This document shows, in pieces, positions 33,202 through 45,347 of a stretch of 64,000 nt of DNA. Below the pieces are notes generated by a model. It ran no database searches. It was given only the letters and a program-made list of their open reading frames with translations, and had not been told where the DNA came from. The translations under genes and the position numbers were made by a program. Positions within the stretch are counted from its first letter, which is position 1; each line of letters opens with the position of its first letter. The DNA lies in the NCBI GenBank assembly GCA_021234155.1, contig JAJEKV010000051.1, positions 5,152,698 through 5,216,697 of the forward strand, written 5' to 3'. The stretch is from Isoetes taiwanensis. Lineage: Eukaryota; Streptophyta; Lycopodiopsida; Isoetales; Isoetaceae.

Positions 33202-36200
33202 TTTTTTAAGGTGTGTGCTAACTTATCCTTGCTGCAAGCCAAATATATCATTAGAATGCATGCTCAGTCTATTCTGTCTCATCTTCAGAATGCATGTTTA
33301 GGTTGTTATGTCGCATCTTCTGCCTCTTGCTAGTAACTTTAACTTCTCCTTCCTAATTTCATAATCATTCTTACGAATTTTAGCATTTACATATTCTATC
33401 AAAAGTATGAATTTATAAGAGTTTACATATTCTATCACCCAAAAAAAACACCCGACGTGAAACAACAAAATAGAAACTATAAAAACACTCCCTCGGGCCA
33501 CCGAAGGGCAACCCCTCGTGCGCAGCACCTTGTTTGTTATTGGACACTTTATAGAATACCAGAATATTTGCAATAATATTGAGTATGCTCAGGTCAACTA
33601 TTTCTCTGGCAACAAAGAAAACACCTTGCAAGGATTTTATCTTTTGTTTAGGGTAGTTTCATCTCCTTGCTCATAAGATTGAACACTTGGCAATGACCTC
33701 ACCAACATAAATCATCCATCCATTTGCACACTTCGGTCTCACAACAATAAAAACTTTATTTTTTCAATATGTACGATATTTCCACTAAGATCATATTCAA
33801 GGTATTTCTACTAAGACAATGCCTGTTATGCAATACACCATCATACACTTCCACTCTTACATACTCCATCCTCATAGTCAATAATAGTCTCATGTTCTGT
33901 CAACCTTTTATGTCTTTAAGGTATCTAACTATGTTCATGATTGTGGCTTAGAATTTTGTCTGAAGAATAATATAAGCATTGAAGACTCCATTGGCTCTTT
34001 GCAATCCACACTGCTCCTAACAAATAGATAGAATCATTGTGAGATTGAATATAAACCCATGAAAGCATAATCTAAATCAAGTTATTTGACATGCCAATTT
34101 CAGATATGATCAAAGTATGAACTTACAAATACAAGGCTATAAATTCTCAGTATGTAGCTAATAATTTTTGAAAAGATGCTCCTTCTGAAATACTTTGTTT
34201 TCTGCAAGTTGACGTTATGATTTTATCATCACCACATACTTTTGGGGAAGAAATTTTGAAAAAATGACTAAGAAATAGCATTACCAAATTGACAAAGAGA
34301 AAGACCAAATGACCAAGAAACAACTTTATTTAAATATAGAAAACCATGAAACCTTAAGGTCCCCAGCAACATAAATGCACCAAACAGCCGCAAAGCAAGA
34401 GGTTATGTGATTAGCATCATTTGCAGATGGTTGAAATCGTTTATAAGCTTTGCATATAAGGTTGACTGATGTGGCTGACCTAGCCCTCTGATAATAAAGT
34501 TTAATGGCATAGTGATTATTAACCTTTTCTATTAATGCTTATAAGTCATAGCGATTATTAACTCTTTCTATTAATGCTCATAAATAACACGGAAATAAAT
34601 TAAAAGAGGAGACTAATCCAAATACCTCTTTGGGATCTTGCCATAAGTCATGGGCACAATGACCAAATACTGTTTTGCATCCATAATTGTTTTTTTGTAG
34701 AACCACCTTAGACTCTTGAACACTAACACAAATGTAGCAAGCAAACATTAAAGATGAGAAATTAGAGCTTGAAGATTCAATAAACATTCTTGGTAGCAAT
34801 GTGAAAAGGGATGTAGCCCCTATGCATATCTTATCAGCTGGAATAACATGAAGACAGAATTTACTCAAGCCTTTAAATGAGGCATTGGCAGATAAAGATG
34901 ATAATCCAGCATCCTTTCCAAGAAGTCATATAATAGACAATATGTTATAGAATGTTGGGCAACATTAGATTTGTGAGCATGTCAAAATAGAAAAATTATC
35001 AACTATGTCGATTACTAAGGGTATATTATTGATGAGTTGACAGAACTTTATGCTTGGAATAGGTGGTTCTGATGTAATATATCAGATCATCTACTGTTGC
35101 TTACTTCAGCACTGATAACTATTTCTAATGTGTGTTTGCTACTTCTTATTTGCTGGAAGTTAGATATAACTTTAGTCATTCTATGCTCGCTCCTATATTA
35201 GTGAACTTTAGAAACCTATTCTAAAATGTCGTCATTACTGGCAGTGTATTGTTGGAGAGGTTGTATCGTATTCCAGTGTGTTAGTAAATCCAAAATCATT
35301 GCCAAAATCACTGCACAACTGCCCTCATCTAGCATATTATACATCAGGAGGAGCTAAAAATGTCTGGATATGTTTAGCCTGGCTGACAGCATTGTCATGA
35401 CTAATAATATAAAGAGCAATAACATAAGAACAAAAAATCTTACAACTGACAAGAGCGTATATGTTTTCAATAGAAAACCAACTGGCACATGTGAATTGTA
35501 GTGGGTGCAATATGATGCTTATGTATGCTTATGGAGTGCAATCTGTGAAGTGTCCCACTTTTACTTTGTAATGACCATTCGTGCATGTTATGCATCTATA
35601 AAGTGGGCACGAGTGTTTTTAACATTTTACATAAAGACCATGGGTGTTGAACAGATGAATAGTGCCAATGCAAATGCCATCATTTCATGCAGCCTCTGTA
35701 GTTTGTATGTTTTAAATGTAGTTTGAGCTATTACAATCCTCGTCTTTCGCAACGACAATCTAATTTTGTGCTACAACCTGCTGGAGGCCTCAACCTTAGA
35801 CTGCGTATGATGAAAACTTGTTGACTATTGATGAAAGTGGAAAGCTAGTAAGGTTAGTCAAGGATGCTAGGCAATAAAGTAGGATTGTAGATAGAGTGAA
35901 GAGAATAGGAAGAATGGTCAAATACAATGAAAACATGATGTTCATGAAGGGGGTAATCTTTCATTCGCTAGGCCAAACTGACTTTAACTTGATTTGTCAC
36001 CATCAATGGTGTAGATTGTCAACCAAATTGCATATCAGAATAACCATGTCAGCATCAAGTCATAGCTTGACAATTGTATTTTGACATGCCCTTATCATAT
36101 TGGTATTTCATCTTTGGAATATCTTATCCTTAACCTGAACAGATCCATGCATACATTTGGGAAAGTCCAGTGAAATATTCTATGTCAGTTTTACAATTTT

Positions 36201-37851
36201 AAGGGCATTTGCAACTTGAGTTGTTGGTAATAAAAGGGAGGGATGTGACAAAATATCTATGTACCTCATTCAAAGCTTCTCCTTTATGGGCTACGCTAGA
36301 TCAAAAGCACTCCAGTATCAATCAATTATGGCATATTCTGTGCATGAGTACAACATGTCCTCTGCAATTCTAAAGTTTACTCCCTACTTGTAGTCATGTC
36401 TAGAAAAAAAACTTTGATCATGGCATTAGTGCAGTACCTTATTGTGCTCAGTTCCTTTGCTCTTGCAGTGGATAAGGACAATTAGTATTTCTTCATCAAG
36501 TCCAGTTTGAGCCTGCACATAGTTCAAGTCTCAACCTGCACAAATTATGGAAGTTCAAAACATCAGTTGAGGAAAGTAATAAAGCACTTATCAACTTCAT
36601 AGTAATGGCTTATTATTACTTCTAGTACATTGCAACAGTGAAGAGAGATTGATATTTTAACTGGAGCATAAGAACTCTCCAGTTGTTAGCTTGAGATGAT
36701 TTATCAGTGACAGACATGTTAAGCGAAAGTCTGGCCTATAGATACTGACATCATTATCAAGTGCAATATGTCTGCATGTTCAAATTGCCAATTTAAGAGT
36801 AAACCCACATGCACATCAATAATGTTTTGGAGTTCGTCTGAAGCTTCTACAACTTCATTATTCGCATTGCTTTCCATTGCAACCATCTATAGTCTTAAGA
36901 TCTTATATTCCTCGTATTCCTCGTATTCCTCGTTACAAAATAAACTTCCTTGTGCAAATTTGTAGATCATTTACAAATATAAAGAAGTTGAACGCCAATG
37001 TAGAGCTAAGAGTTTCCAGTGAAAAATTTGGAATCAGAGAGAAGTTTTTCGATAAACAGATGTACCCTTGTCTCTTGCTATACATTTCACTCATGCACGA
37101 TCGGATTCATATGCAGAGTTGAGTTTCATGCTTCCCACCAGCAAATCGATGCGTCTATGCATCTGTGTTCCAATTCGCCCTTGAGCTCAAAATGGAGGAT
37201 GGGAGACATGTCAGTTTGGACTGAATAAGTTTTGATATGAAAAATACAAATATCATTCCAAGTGCAGACATCACCAAACAATCCTATAAACAGGACAGTT
37301 TGAACATAAATGCATGCCATAGTTAATGCCATGGAATCTAGGTGCCCCCTTTACTGCTCTTTCAACAAAAAGAGCATGGGGTACCTAAAATTATCCTATT
37401 TCAATAGTCGTGGCTTAGCCTATACAAGATCAATGCAACTGGTCCAGATTTCAATAGTCGTCCATGAGTTACTGCTCTTCAATTGCTCAACAAATAGTAG
37501 ACATCCTGTATATGGCATGACTAGAGTGCAGAGATGTATGGTAAATGATGCTTGTCATCTTATGGAATTACAGAAAATTAATTTCTGTAGTACCGTCAAT
37601 GTCAACTTTCACCAATATAAGCACACATACATGAGGCTATAATATGGTAGTCAATGTAATTATTACTATGTAGATGAACTTGTAGCTTTTCACGCATGCT
37701 TAGGAAGTGCAAAAATAATTGTCTTCTGATGTAGCATGTCCCAGGTCCTAATGGTGGACCAAATCTTCCTCATCAAGGTAACTAATCTTTGCATAACAAA
37801 TCATGGTTTAGAAATAATTATCCTAAAAAATTATACCTATACAATGCTCAG

Positions 37852-37947
37852 AACATTCAATCCGCACAGAGGTATATAGCTAGGCTACATGCACAGATTA
37901 ACATTCAATCTGCACAGAGGTATATAACTAGGCTACATGCACAAAAG
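37852..37947. repeat. 48-bp tandem duplication
   Basis: Two adjacent copies starting AACATTCAATCYGCACAGAG, with a few substitutions. Confidence 0.9.
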
Positions 37948-39299
37948 ATAGAGGCTTTCGATTTGATTGTTTAAATGTCTGCATGTATCTTCAAAAACTG
38001 AGCATTACCGAATTTACCTGCCATCCCAAGTTGCTCTCTCTGAGGCAAATTAGAAAGTAATGATCTGCTTTCAAATGGATGGTTTATTGTTCAAAGGATC
38101 AGAGTTTTCACTACTGGAATGCTGAGTAAATGTAACAATGTGTGCTAGTTCTAGCCTTCTATATTTAATAGTTTTCGCTGGTTCTAGTACCATCTGGAAG
38201 ATAACATAAGCTATCATGTTGCGATATCATAGTTATTATCTCTAAAAGCTTTGGAAATAGTTTTTCTGGATAAGTCCCAGGCTATTGGACTTAGTAAATA
38301 GATTAACATGCTTGCTTATACTGGACTCTTTATTTGAAAAAGCTTTTTTTTTAAGCAGCATGGTAAAAGTAGACAGGATATTGTTGTAGCTCCTCAGTCT
38401 GGTTGTCATTTTTGCAGAAATCTGAAGACATTGTTAAAACCATCAAATCTTCATGTACATGAGCCCATCAAAGAGAACATCAGATGCCAATGTTATAGAG
38501 GCAAAATGATTTAATAAATGCTCCTGGATAAGCATGTAATAAATCTTAGGTCTGGTAGTAGTAAAATGCAATGCTCATTCATCCAAAGATGGAGGGTCAG
38601 TGGTTCTACTCTAATTACAAACTGCTTATTTTGATAATACAGAAGGAACGGTATTGTGAATTGTCGTGTTTTAATTTGGGCTGGAACAATTGTGTTTATT
38701 TGATTAGCAGTTTTAAGAAGCTCTAACCCATTACCCATATTCCATCAATTTGTGATTGCTTCAATAATTTAACATAAGTATTGAGCAACAAGTTTGCATT
38801 TATGCATATGATCAGAAACGCTTGTAGATTATATTCAGGTAATGCCATTAGACCTTACAAATGCATCCACGTTGGAGCATAAATTTTTGCCACAACTGGT
38901 CAAAGCCATCTAACCTGAAAGTTCTTATTTTTCAAACATCATCACAAGCACCTATAATGCAAGTAGCCAACGAGTCAAAATAACACTCTAACTACTGCTA
39001 GGGTAACACTCGATAATCTAAGCACGTTTGCAGTGAACATTAATTATATGCTGAATATTAAAATAATGCTTTTCCACGCAAATACACTTGGTTCAGACAA
39101 TTTTATGGCACTGCCATTTAGGCACATTTGAGTAACTCATGGTGCTTCGGGCACAATCACTTTTAGAACAAAACAACAAGTAGCATTTACACTGAACATC
39201 TCACTTCCATTTTGTATGGATTGCAGCAGGGGATAAATTCTTATCTAATCTAAACATATATAAAGCAGTTGGGTTTTTTGTTTGAACCTAATATTTTTT

Positions 39300-41987
39300 C
39301 GCTAAGAAAAGATGTGAGCATGCCACCTCTCCTTTAAAAAATATAAAACTATAAAACTATAAATCAAACGTGTGCGTGACGTCATCATGCAATCCGAGCT
39401 TCGAAAAGGCAAGTGTGCGGCCAGATTAGCGTGCCTCTGAAGAAACATGTGTGCCCCTGAAGCTTGATTTGACGACAAGCTACCTAGTCTTCGGCTCAAA
39501 TCGAGCTCCGAGTGCAGTTTTGCACTTTGCGCAACGCAATGGTCATGGCGGTCGGAGCTTCCCTGTTTTCCTGTTTTCCTGTTAGCATGTACTCTCAACT
39601 TGCTGATCCGCTTTGGCCCATGACCTTTTTCCAAGCCTAGATTTTTGGTGTTTTTCTAGCTCGTTCCTTGTGTTTGATCTACCCCCACCCGACCACGTCC
39701 TATTTTTAGGTCTAGGAGTTGGTGCCGTCTGAAATTCCCCTGCGGGCATTTTGTGAAACCCCGGTGCTAATTTTGAAACCCTTGTGTTGATTTCGATCAT
39801 TGCTCGATATTTTGGGCGGCTATAGAGTCTCTCGGCGCTTGGTTTGGTCCGCTATAACAAAGTGAGAGATTTGATTTCGATTCTTCTCTTCCTTCATTCT
39901 TTTCGATAGAAGACTTAATCATCAATAACTTTCGGATCTTTGCTATTCCATATATTATTTGTCACGGAATACGTAGCGGTTATCCCCGGTGTGGGATACA
40001 AGATATAAGAGCAAGTACGTAATGATCGATTTGTGGTTGCGTGAATACGTGGAGCTTGGTGAGAGTCTTGGTTTTTCGCAGACAATAATGTGCAACTCAT
40101 ACATCGGGCAATATCACGGAGGTATGTTCATTGGAGAGTTGCTTTTATTTCTTTTGTTTTGTTCTTCATTGTGTCTTTTCTTGTTGGCGTCTTTGTCACT
40201 TCTTCTATAGCATAATAGCTGGCTTCATTTGGATATCACGATTAACATTGGACAAGGCTGCTACAAGCAATTCATATGGGAAATTTCATTATCATTTATG
40301 TACTCTACTTTGCGGTCAAATGATATTGTGGTTACTTGTGTATGTGTATTATCTTTTATTATAGTTTTTTTTTTTGGTCATTATGAGACACTAACGATGG
40401 AATACCCGAGTTACTCCAACCATTACGCGGACAATCTCGGAATCCTTAAAACTTTCGGCCGGGCCATATAGGTATAAATCGATGCTATTTCTTGCCACTC
40501 TCTATAGAGGATCATTATGTGTTTTAAAGCGGAGTTAGATAATAGAATCTATTCTAGTTCTTAATGACATGCTAAAATTTGAGTTTCAAATATTTGTGCT
40601 ATGAGTCGAGCTCTCTATTTCAAGATGTTATGATGCTATGTTAAGGTGGTTCTTTGCCCGGTTCGAAAATTCGGGCTATATCTTTGTTTGGCTTTTTCTA
40701 TTTGTGATTTATAGAAGGGTTGTTGCTCATATTTTTCGCTTTTCTTTTTCTCGATATCGTTTCATTTCTAATCGGTGTCACTTAATGAAAGAAAATGTCT
40801 CATGCTCAATAATAATAGAAAGCTGCGTTTAATCATTCGTGTGTAAAAAGATCCTCCTTTTTCTAATGCGGTATGTTTCTCCTTGCGGATATATGCTTCT
40901 AGTCAAGATTGGGTGCAGATTGGCATAAGCACATTGCTGAAATTTTGTTGATTTGCTTCATGCAAGCTTCTCTCGAAGGTTCTTTTTTTGGCCCCATTAT
41001 GTTTCTTGAGTATGTGAGGTAAACTCCCTCAAGATGTTGTTTTTAATTTGAGGTTTGCATGCTTAGATCTTTTGTAATGTTACGAGATCTTTAGGCAATT
41101 TTCTTGCCAACTAAGGGAGTAAAGTTTGAGGAATTTTAAATATGCTATGGAGAGCAGCGAATGTCTGCAATATGGTTGCCATCGTGGCATATTAAGCGAC
41201 AAGAGTCACACCAATGACATCTTCTCGAGCTTATTTGTGCCTTGAAAGTTGCCCCGATGGAGAAAGTCAACAGCAGAATGGAGAAATAACAAGACGCACA
41301 TCCGCAGACTCCCAAAATGTTGGGTTCTTCTGAGAAAATTCCAATATGGACTTTGCCCCTGTTGTTTTCGGGCGTAATTTCAAGCATTGAATCCCAATTT
41401 ATTCTACTATGTTTGTTTTTCAAAGAATGCGTCACTTCATCCGGCCTCGCCTTCAACATCCAAAGATGCAATATTTATTATTTAGACAAGACCACTTTGA
41501 CATACGAGACATGGTCGAAAATTTTGTATCCAAGATAACAAATGTGAGATTTACAAATCTTCCGGCTAGTGTGGGAGAAAAGCAAAGGCCACGAGGGGCC
41601 ACATTACACTTTGAATCGGAAATCAACATGGGAGACACTGTTGGTTCATTGATTGAAATCGTATAAGCACTGTAAACCATTTTTTTACACCGGATTTTGT
41701 GAGCCACTCTTAGATCGCCACCTCACGCCCCTTGGCATTTATCAATTTATCCAAACATTGTTGACCCATAACATATATGTATGTAGAAATAAATTATGGT
41801 TTCATCTTCCATTGGATGCACTTAAGTTGATGTCTCCTAGCTGTGCGCTTCATTTTCTATTCATAAGGAAGGAAGTAACAACTCCCGAGCTGCAAGCAAC
41901 GTATTGTGATTTCCACGATGCTTGCACACTGGTTTGTACTATCATTGCATGTCATTGTTGTCGTTTTAATGTACATTACTATAAGAA
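39300..41987. other. Unassigned stretch with several unrecognised ORFs
   Basis: About 2.7 kb, locally richer in C and G than its left neighbour. Open stretches of coding-like composition on the plus strand include 40020-40130 (WLREYVELGESLGFSQTIMC), 40380-40471 (EYPSYSNHYADNLGILKTFG), 41409-41666 (ending NMGDTVGSLIEIV) and 41653-42021. A minus-strand ORF lies at 41145-41471. I could not connect these into a gene model or assign a family. They may be remnants of a mobile element or a decayed gene. Confidence 0.35.
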
Positions 41988-42480
41988 AGGCCCACTGGCT
42001 ATCATTGGATGGCATGATTAAACTATAAGGCAGGCTTATCGCAGTAATGGTCTTGTGGTTAGGCTATTGGATGCGGGTGCCCCTCCCCCAAGCTCAAATC
42101 CCACTGACTATTATTGGATGGCCGAAATGTTCTATGTTCGTAGCGATCATGGCCTGGTGGTCAGACCATTGGATACGGGTGCTCCCCCGCCCAGGTTCAT
42201 ATCCCACAGGCTATCATTGCATGACATGGTTGAAAAAAGGAAAGACAATATAATTGGGAATCCTATAGTCATTATGTCTAGCATCTTTCTATCATGCAGG
42301 CATCGAATGCGCGGTGAAACAATGCAGGTTCAAATCCTGCACATATATCCGGAATTTATCGCGGCCATATGCATGCTCTTAGGTTGGATACCCCGTTATA
42401 GTCAATATTCTTCTATCGTGCAGGCACTGAACGCAAGGCAACAAAGTGCAGGTTCAAATTATGCATTTTCTAGCATGTAT
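41988..42480 (+). repeat. tRNA-like tandem repeats (SINE-like)
   Basis: Two types of short repeat carrying tRNA-promoter-like boxes. The first, about 103 bp, gives A-box-like TGGTCTTGTGG and TGGCCTGGTGG, followed about 45 bp later by B-box-like AGCTCAAATCC and GGTTCATATCC (42046-42208). The second, about 123 bp, repeats ATGCAGGTTCAAATCCTGCA-type boxes at about 42326 and 42450. None folds as a convincing complete tRNA. A degenerate tRNA-derived SINE or a small tandem array is the best reading. Confidence 0.45.
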
Positions 42481-42873
42481 AGACGAGTTGGGGAAGGGAA
42501 ACGTTCGCGGCGGCCGATAGGCCCGCGATAAGTTTCTTGTACATGTATAAATATTTTAATATAGATTATTTTTAGCCGAGATGAACGGTCTAGATTGGGT
42601 CGTGATGAATGGTCGAGATTTCGATCTAGTAGAATGCTCCTATTGGCACGCCCCTCTCCCCCCTTTGCCCGTCACTTTTCCGCCCTTGCTTCCTTCCATT
42701 TGCATGCCTGTTCTCCTGGTGCAGTGCTCAGCTATGGCGATTTTTGCCATAGCTCCGTCTATGGCGCTCGAGCTATGCACAATATGCAAGTGATCATCAT
42801 CGCCATTACTCTACTCTGTCATATACTTTGCTCTGCAAAGTAGCTGCAGCCCTAATGCAGCCGTCTGCTCCCT
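42481..42873. other. Spacer upstream of the NOXY2-like gene
   Basis: About 390 bp, partly pyrimidine-rich (CCCCTCTCCCCCCTTTGCCC near 42652). It has short repeated GCTATGG/CCATAGC motifs around 42731-42765 that can pair. Part of it may be the promoter and 5' UTR of the following gene, but nothing specific can be shown. Confidence 0.35.
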
Positions 42874-43260
42874 ATGGCTATGCTTATGCCTGCTTGCAGG
42901 AGAGGAGCTGCTTCTGCTGCTAGACTCGGTAAATCCATTTCTAGGTTGCCGTGTTTTCCTCCTTCTAATGCATCCTCTTAAGCGACTCAATCGACTTCGA
43001 CCAGATGTGCCAATGTAGGAGCCTTTCGAGCAGATGGTAAATAAATGATATCATTTTGATAATAGATTAGAATCAAATTGATTTTTTGTTCCTTAACTTA
43101 TTATTGTGCATTTTAATTGCAGGCTCTAGTTTCTATTGATTCAGTTTTACCTTTGCATAGTACTGTGGCTGCCTCTGGACTTGTTTCAAGGATAGGCACT
43201 GCTTATTGCTTGGCATCGGCCATATTTCTTGGTACTTTGATCTCTATTGCGTGTATGTAA
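42874..43260 (+). pseudogene. Damaged gene resembling NOXY2-like small mitochondrial proteins
   Basis: ATG at 42874 opens a basic, serine- and alanine-rich presequence-like peptide (PACRRGAASAARLGKSISRL). A TAA follows at 42979-42981, then the frame continues to a GTAAAT donor at 43037. After a pyrimidine-rich intron ending TTGCAG, the exon at 43123-43260 reads SIDSVLPLHSTVAASGLVSR and stops at TAA. The S(L/V)LPLHSxVA block after a mitochondrial presequence and one intron resembles the small plant proteins related to NONRESPONDING TO OXYLIPINS 2. The two exons do not join in frame as written, so the gene is broken or mis-sequenced. The assignment rests on one short motif. Confidence 0.4.
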
Positions 43261-43872
43261 TCACATTTTCTAAGTTTTTCCTGTTTTATCGATTGCCATT
43301 TATCAGCAAAGGAAAAGCAATTAATCTTAAGAATAGGCATGTACAATGACAGGTCCCTCTTGGTTTTTTGTGGATCTATATGCATAGTTATTTCCAATTC
43401 ATGTTGTGAATTGGTATGGAGTACAAATTAATGTTTGGGTACTAATTTACGTTATCCAATGAAGAAGGACATGCTGCCAAAACTCCTTACAGTCTACAAC
43501 AAGGAGACCTGATTGTGGGATGTAGACCTAATGCAGTTCCAGATCTGCAACAGTAGATGGCAGAGCTACAACAACACATGCAACAGTAGATGGAAGAGCT
43601 ACCTATAAATCTAGTAAGTTAAAATGATTTTAGCTGGAAAGATTACAACTTATTATAGAAGTTGCTACACTTTCTAGGGGTTGCCCAGTTGGCTTAGGCA
43701 ACTATTATGGAAACAAGAAGAAACTTGTGAATATTGTGATGGCCCTGTAACAATATATTCTCTCTTCTATTTCTTGCCTGTCTTGCCTGTCTATACTTTC
43801 TTTTCTCTTCTACTGTAAATATGAATGTAATTTTCATTGTTTGTTTTGCAATGTTTTTTCTTTACATTTTTT
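43261..43872. other. Unassigned spacer
   Basis: About 610 bp of AT-rich sequence. A small direct repeat (ATGCAACAGTAGATGG-like) lies near 43545-43600. No coding signal seen. Confidence 0.45.
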
Positions 43873-43996
43873 GTGCATGCACCATTTAATTTTAAGTGTC
43901 CACTCTTTTTGTGCATGCACCATTTAATTTTAAGTGTCCACTCTTGCATCATTGGAACTTAGCACAAAAACTTATTGGAACTTAGCACAAGAACTT
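43873..43996. repeat. Two adjacent short tandem duplications
   Basis: A 38-bp unit starting GTGCATGCACCATTTAATTT occurs twice (43873-43946). Soon after, a 23-bp unit ATTGGAACTTAGCACAAAAA... occurs twice (43951-43996). Confidence 0.9.
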
Positions 43997-44260
43997 ATGA
44001 TAAAAAGTTTGCCAACCTTAGATGTGGCATAAAATAAGGAATAGTTGTGGAATCAAACACTTAAGACATAATGATCCAAAAAAGAATATTCGGTTTTTAA
44101 AAAAAATTCATTGCCAAAAATATGAGAAATAAAATATAATTATATTAATTTTAAATTGTGGTTTATATTATTTTTTTATTTGCATGTATGCCACGTGTCA
44201 ATATTTCATTGGTTATTAGACATTAGAAACAACCCATTGTTTTATTTGTAACGTTGTATG

Positions 44261-44295
44261 GGGGAAAAGAAATTGGGACCCAATTTTTTTTCCCC
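44261..44295. other. 17-bp inverted repeat (hairpin)
   Basis: GGGGAAAAGAAATTGGG and CCCAATTTTTTTTCCCC are separated by one base and pair with a single mismatch. The hairpin lies 2 bp outside the left terminal repeat of the 44298 element. Confidence 0.8.
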
Positions 44296-44297
44296 AT

Positions 44298-44990
44298 CAA
44301 TATGGAAACAGGGGAGCAAAATTTCCCCCTTTCCCCTGCGGCCATAGCTGCGTTGATGCGCTCAGGGATGGAGGCTGCGTTGATGCGCTCAGGGATCGCT
44401 CAGGGTTCACTAAAATCTGAGCCTCGCCAAGAAGATTTACAAGAACGTAAACCCAGCACGATTGTAGGTAATAGAAATAGGGGAGTTCTTCAGCTTTTGG
44501 CATATTATCAGAGCATTTTTCCAAAGAACACTACCTGAGATCTTGGTAAAATCCTCCGAAGAACAACTACCTGTGATCTAAGCGAAATGAAGATTTGCAG
44601 ACTCGAAGATCTGTAGACCCGAAAATTTGCTTGCAGACCCGAAGATTTGCTCGAAGATCTGTGCGAACTTCGATCTGCGACCCTAAAGATGCCGGAAGAC
44701 CTGCGACCCTGAAGATTTGCTCACAGATTATTTGTTTGGGGCTTCTGTGCGATGGAGGCGATGGAGGCAGCTTAGGGCAAAGGAGGCGATGACGAAGAAA
44801 AAGGAAACGCAAAGGGAGCAGAGGGCGGATCGGCATCTCTGAAGAAAACAGAGAAAAAAAACAGGGGAAACCTGATAAACCAGTCATCCGGAATTGGAAG
44901 ACCCAACTTCCATTCCGGATTGTAGGGAGCTGACACGTGTCAGCAGCGGAATGGACGCCAGGGAATAAATGCGACCCTGTTTCCATATTG
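44298..44990. mobile_element. Candidate 693-bp TIR element (MITE-like)
   Basis: Bounded by perfect 16-bp terminal inverted repeats CAATATGGAAACAGGG (44298-44313) and CCCTGTTTCCATATTG (44975-44990). Inside are a 25-bp tandem duplication (TGCGTTGATGCGCTCAGGGA, about 44350-44396), tandem repeats around GAAGATTTGC and GACCCG (44585-44730), a hairpin near 44888-44920, and a 16-bp perfect palindrome GCTGACACGTGTCAGC (44929-44944). No transposase is encoded and no clear target-site duplication was found, so the superfamily is unknown. Confidence 0.5.
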
Positions 44991-45347
44991 TTCCTTTGCT
45001 TGTAGTATTCTTTGTTTGCATGTCTAAAAAAATTTCAAATCATGTGGTTTTCCAATTGGTAGGGTTCTTTTTTAGGGTTTTGGGCACTCACCAGGGTAAA
45101 TTTTATTTCGAAGGGGTCAAAATTGCCTCCTTAAAAATCCATATAGATGGGGAAGCGGGGTTGCCACCCCTTGAATGCAGATGACATATATCTCCCCCCA
45201 TCCCTCCCTCCCAAACCACCCCTTGAAGAGGGTCTGGTGATTGATGTTCCAAATCTATAGAATCAAGCATGCAACTGCTGGTGCATAATTATCCCTTTGA
45301 CGGAGAAGCTCTTTTGATATATAATAGAATAGAATATAATATAATTA
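44991..45347. other. Spacer before the Helitron array
   Basis: About 350 bp, AT-rich, ending in an ATATAATAGAATAGAATATA-type stretch and the host A at 45347, which precedes the first Helitron terminus. No gene seen. Confidence 0.5.

Larger units (their letters stand above)
31051..39299. other. Long unassigned stretch
   Basis: About 8 kb of AT-rich sequence without a gene that I recognise. ORFs are short and scattered over all frames. Minor items are an open minus-strand piece right against the LTR (31145 down to 31051, including CFCFSYEDACRSLRKC), a terminal-exon-like ORF (32785-32877), a GAATA microsatellite, 9-bp repeats near 36906-36932 (CTCGTATTC three times) and a 48-bp tandem pair at 37852-37947. 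A minus-strand ORF at 34578-34868 is not recognised. Confidence 0.5.

Noticed and set aside
33298-34868. Minus-strand ORFs at 33298-33573 and 34578-34868 as genes
   Set aside because: They have low-complexity AT-rich composition, no recognisable domain and no supporting exons nearby.
42040-42110. A functional tRNA gene
   Set aside because: Only box-like motifs are present. No complete cloverleaf with a 7-bp acceptor stem could be drawn.
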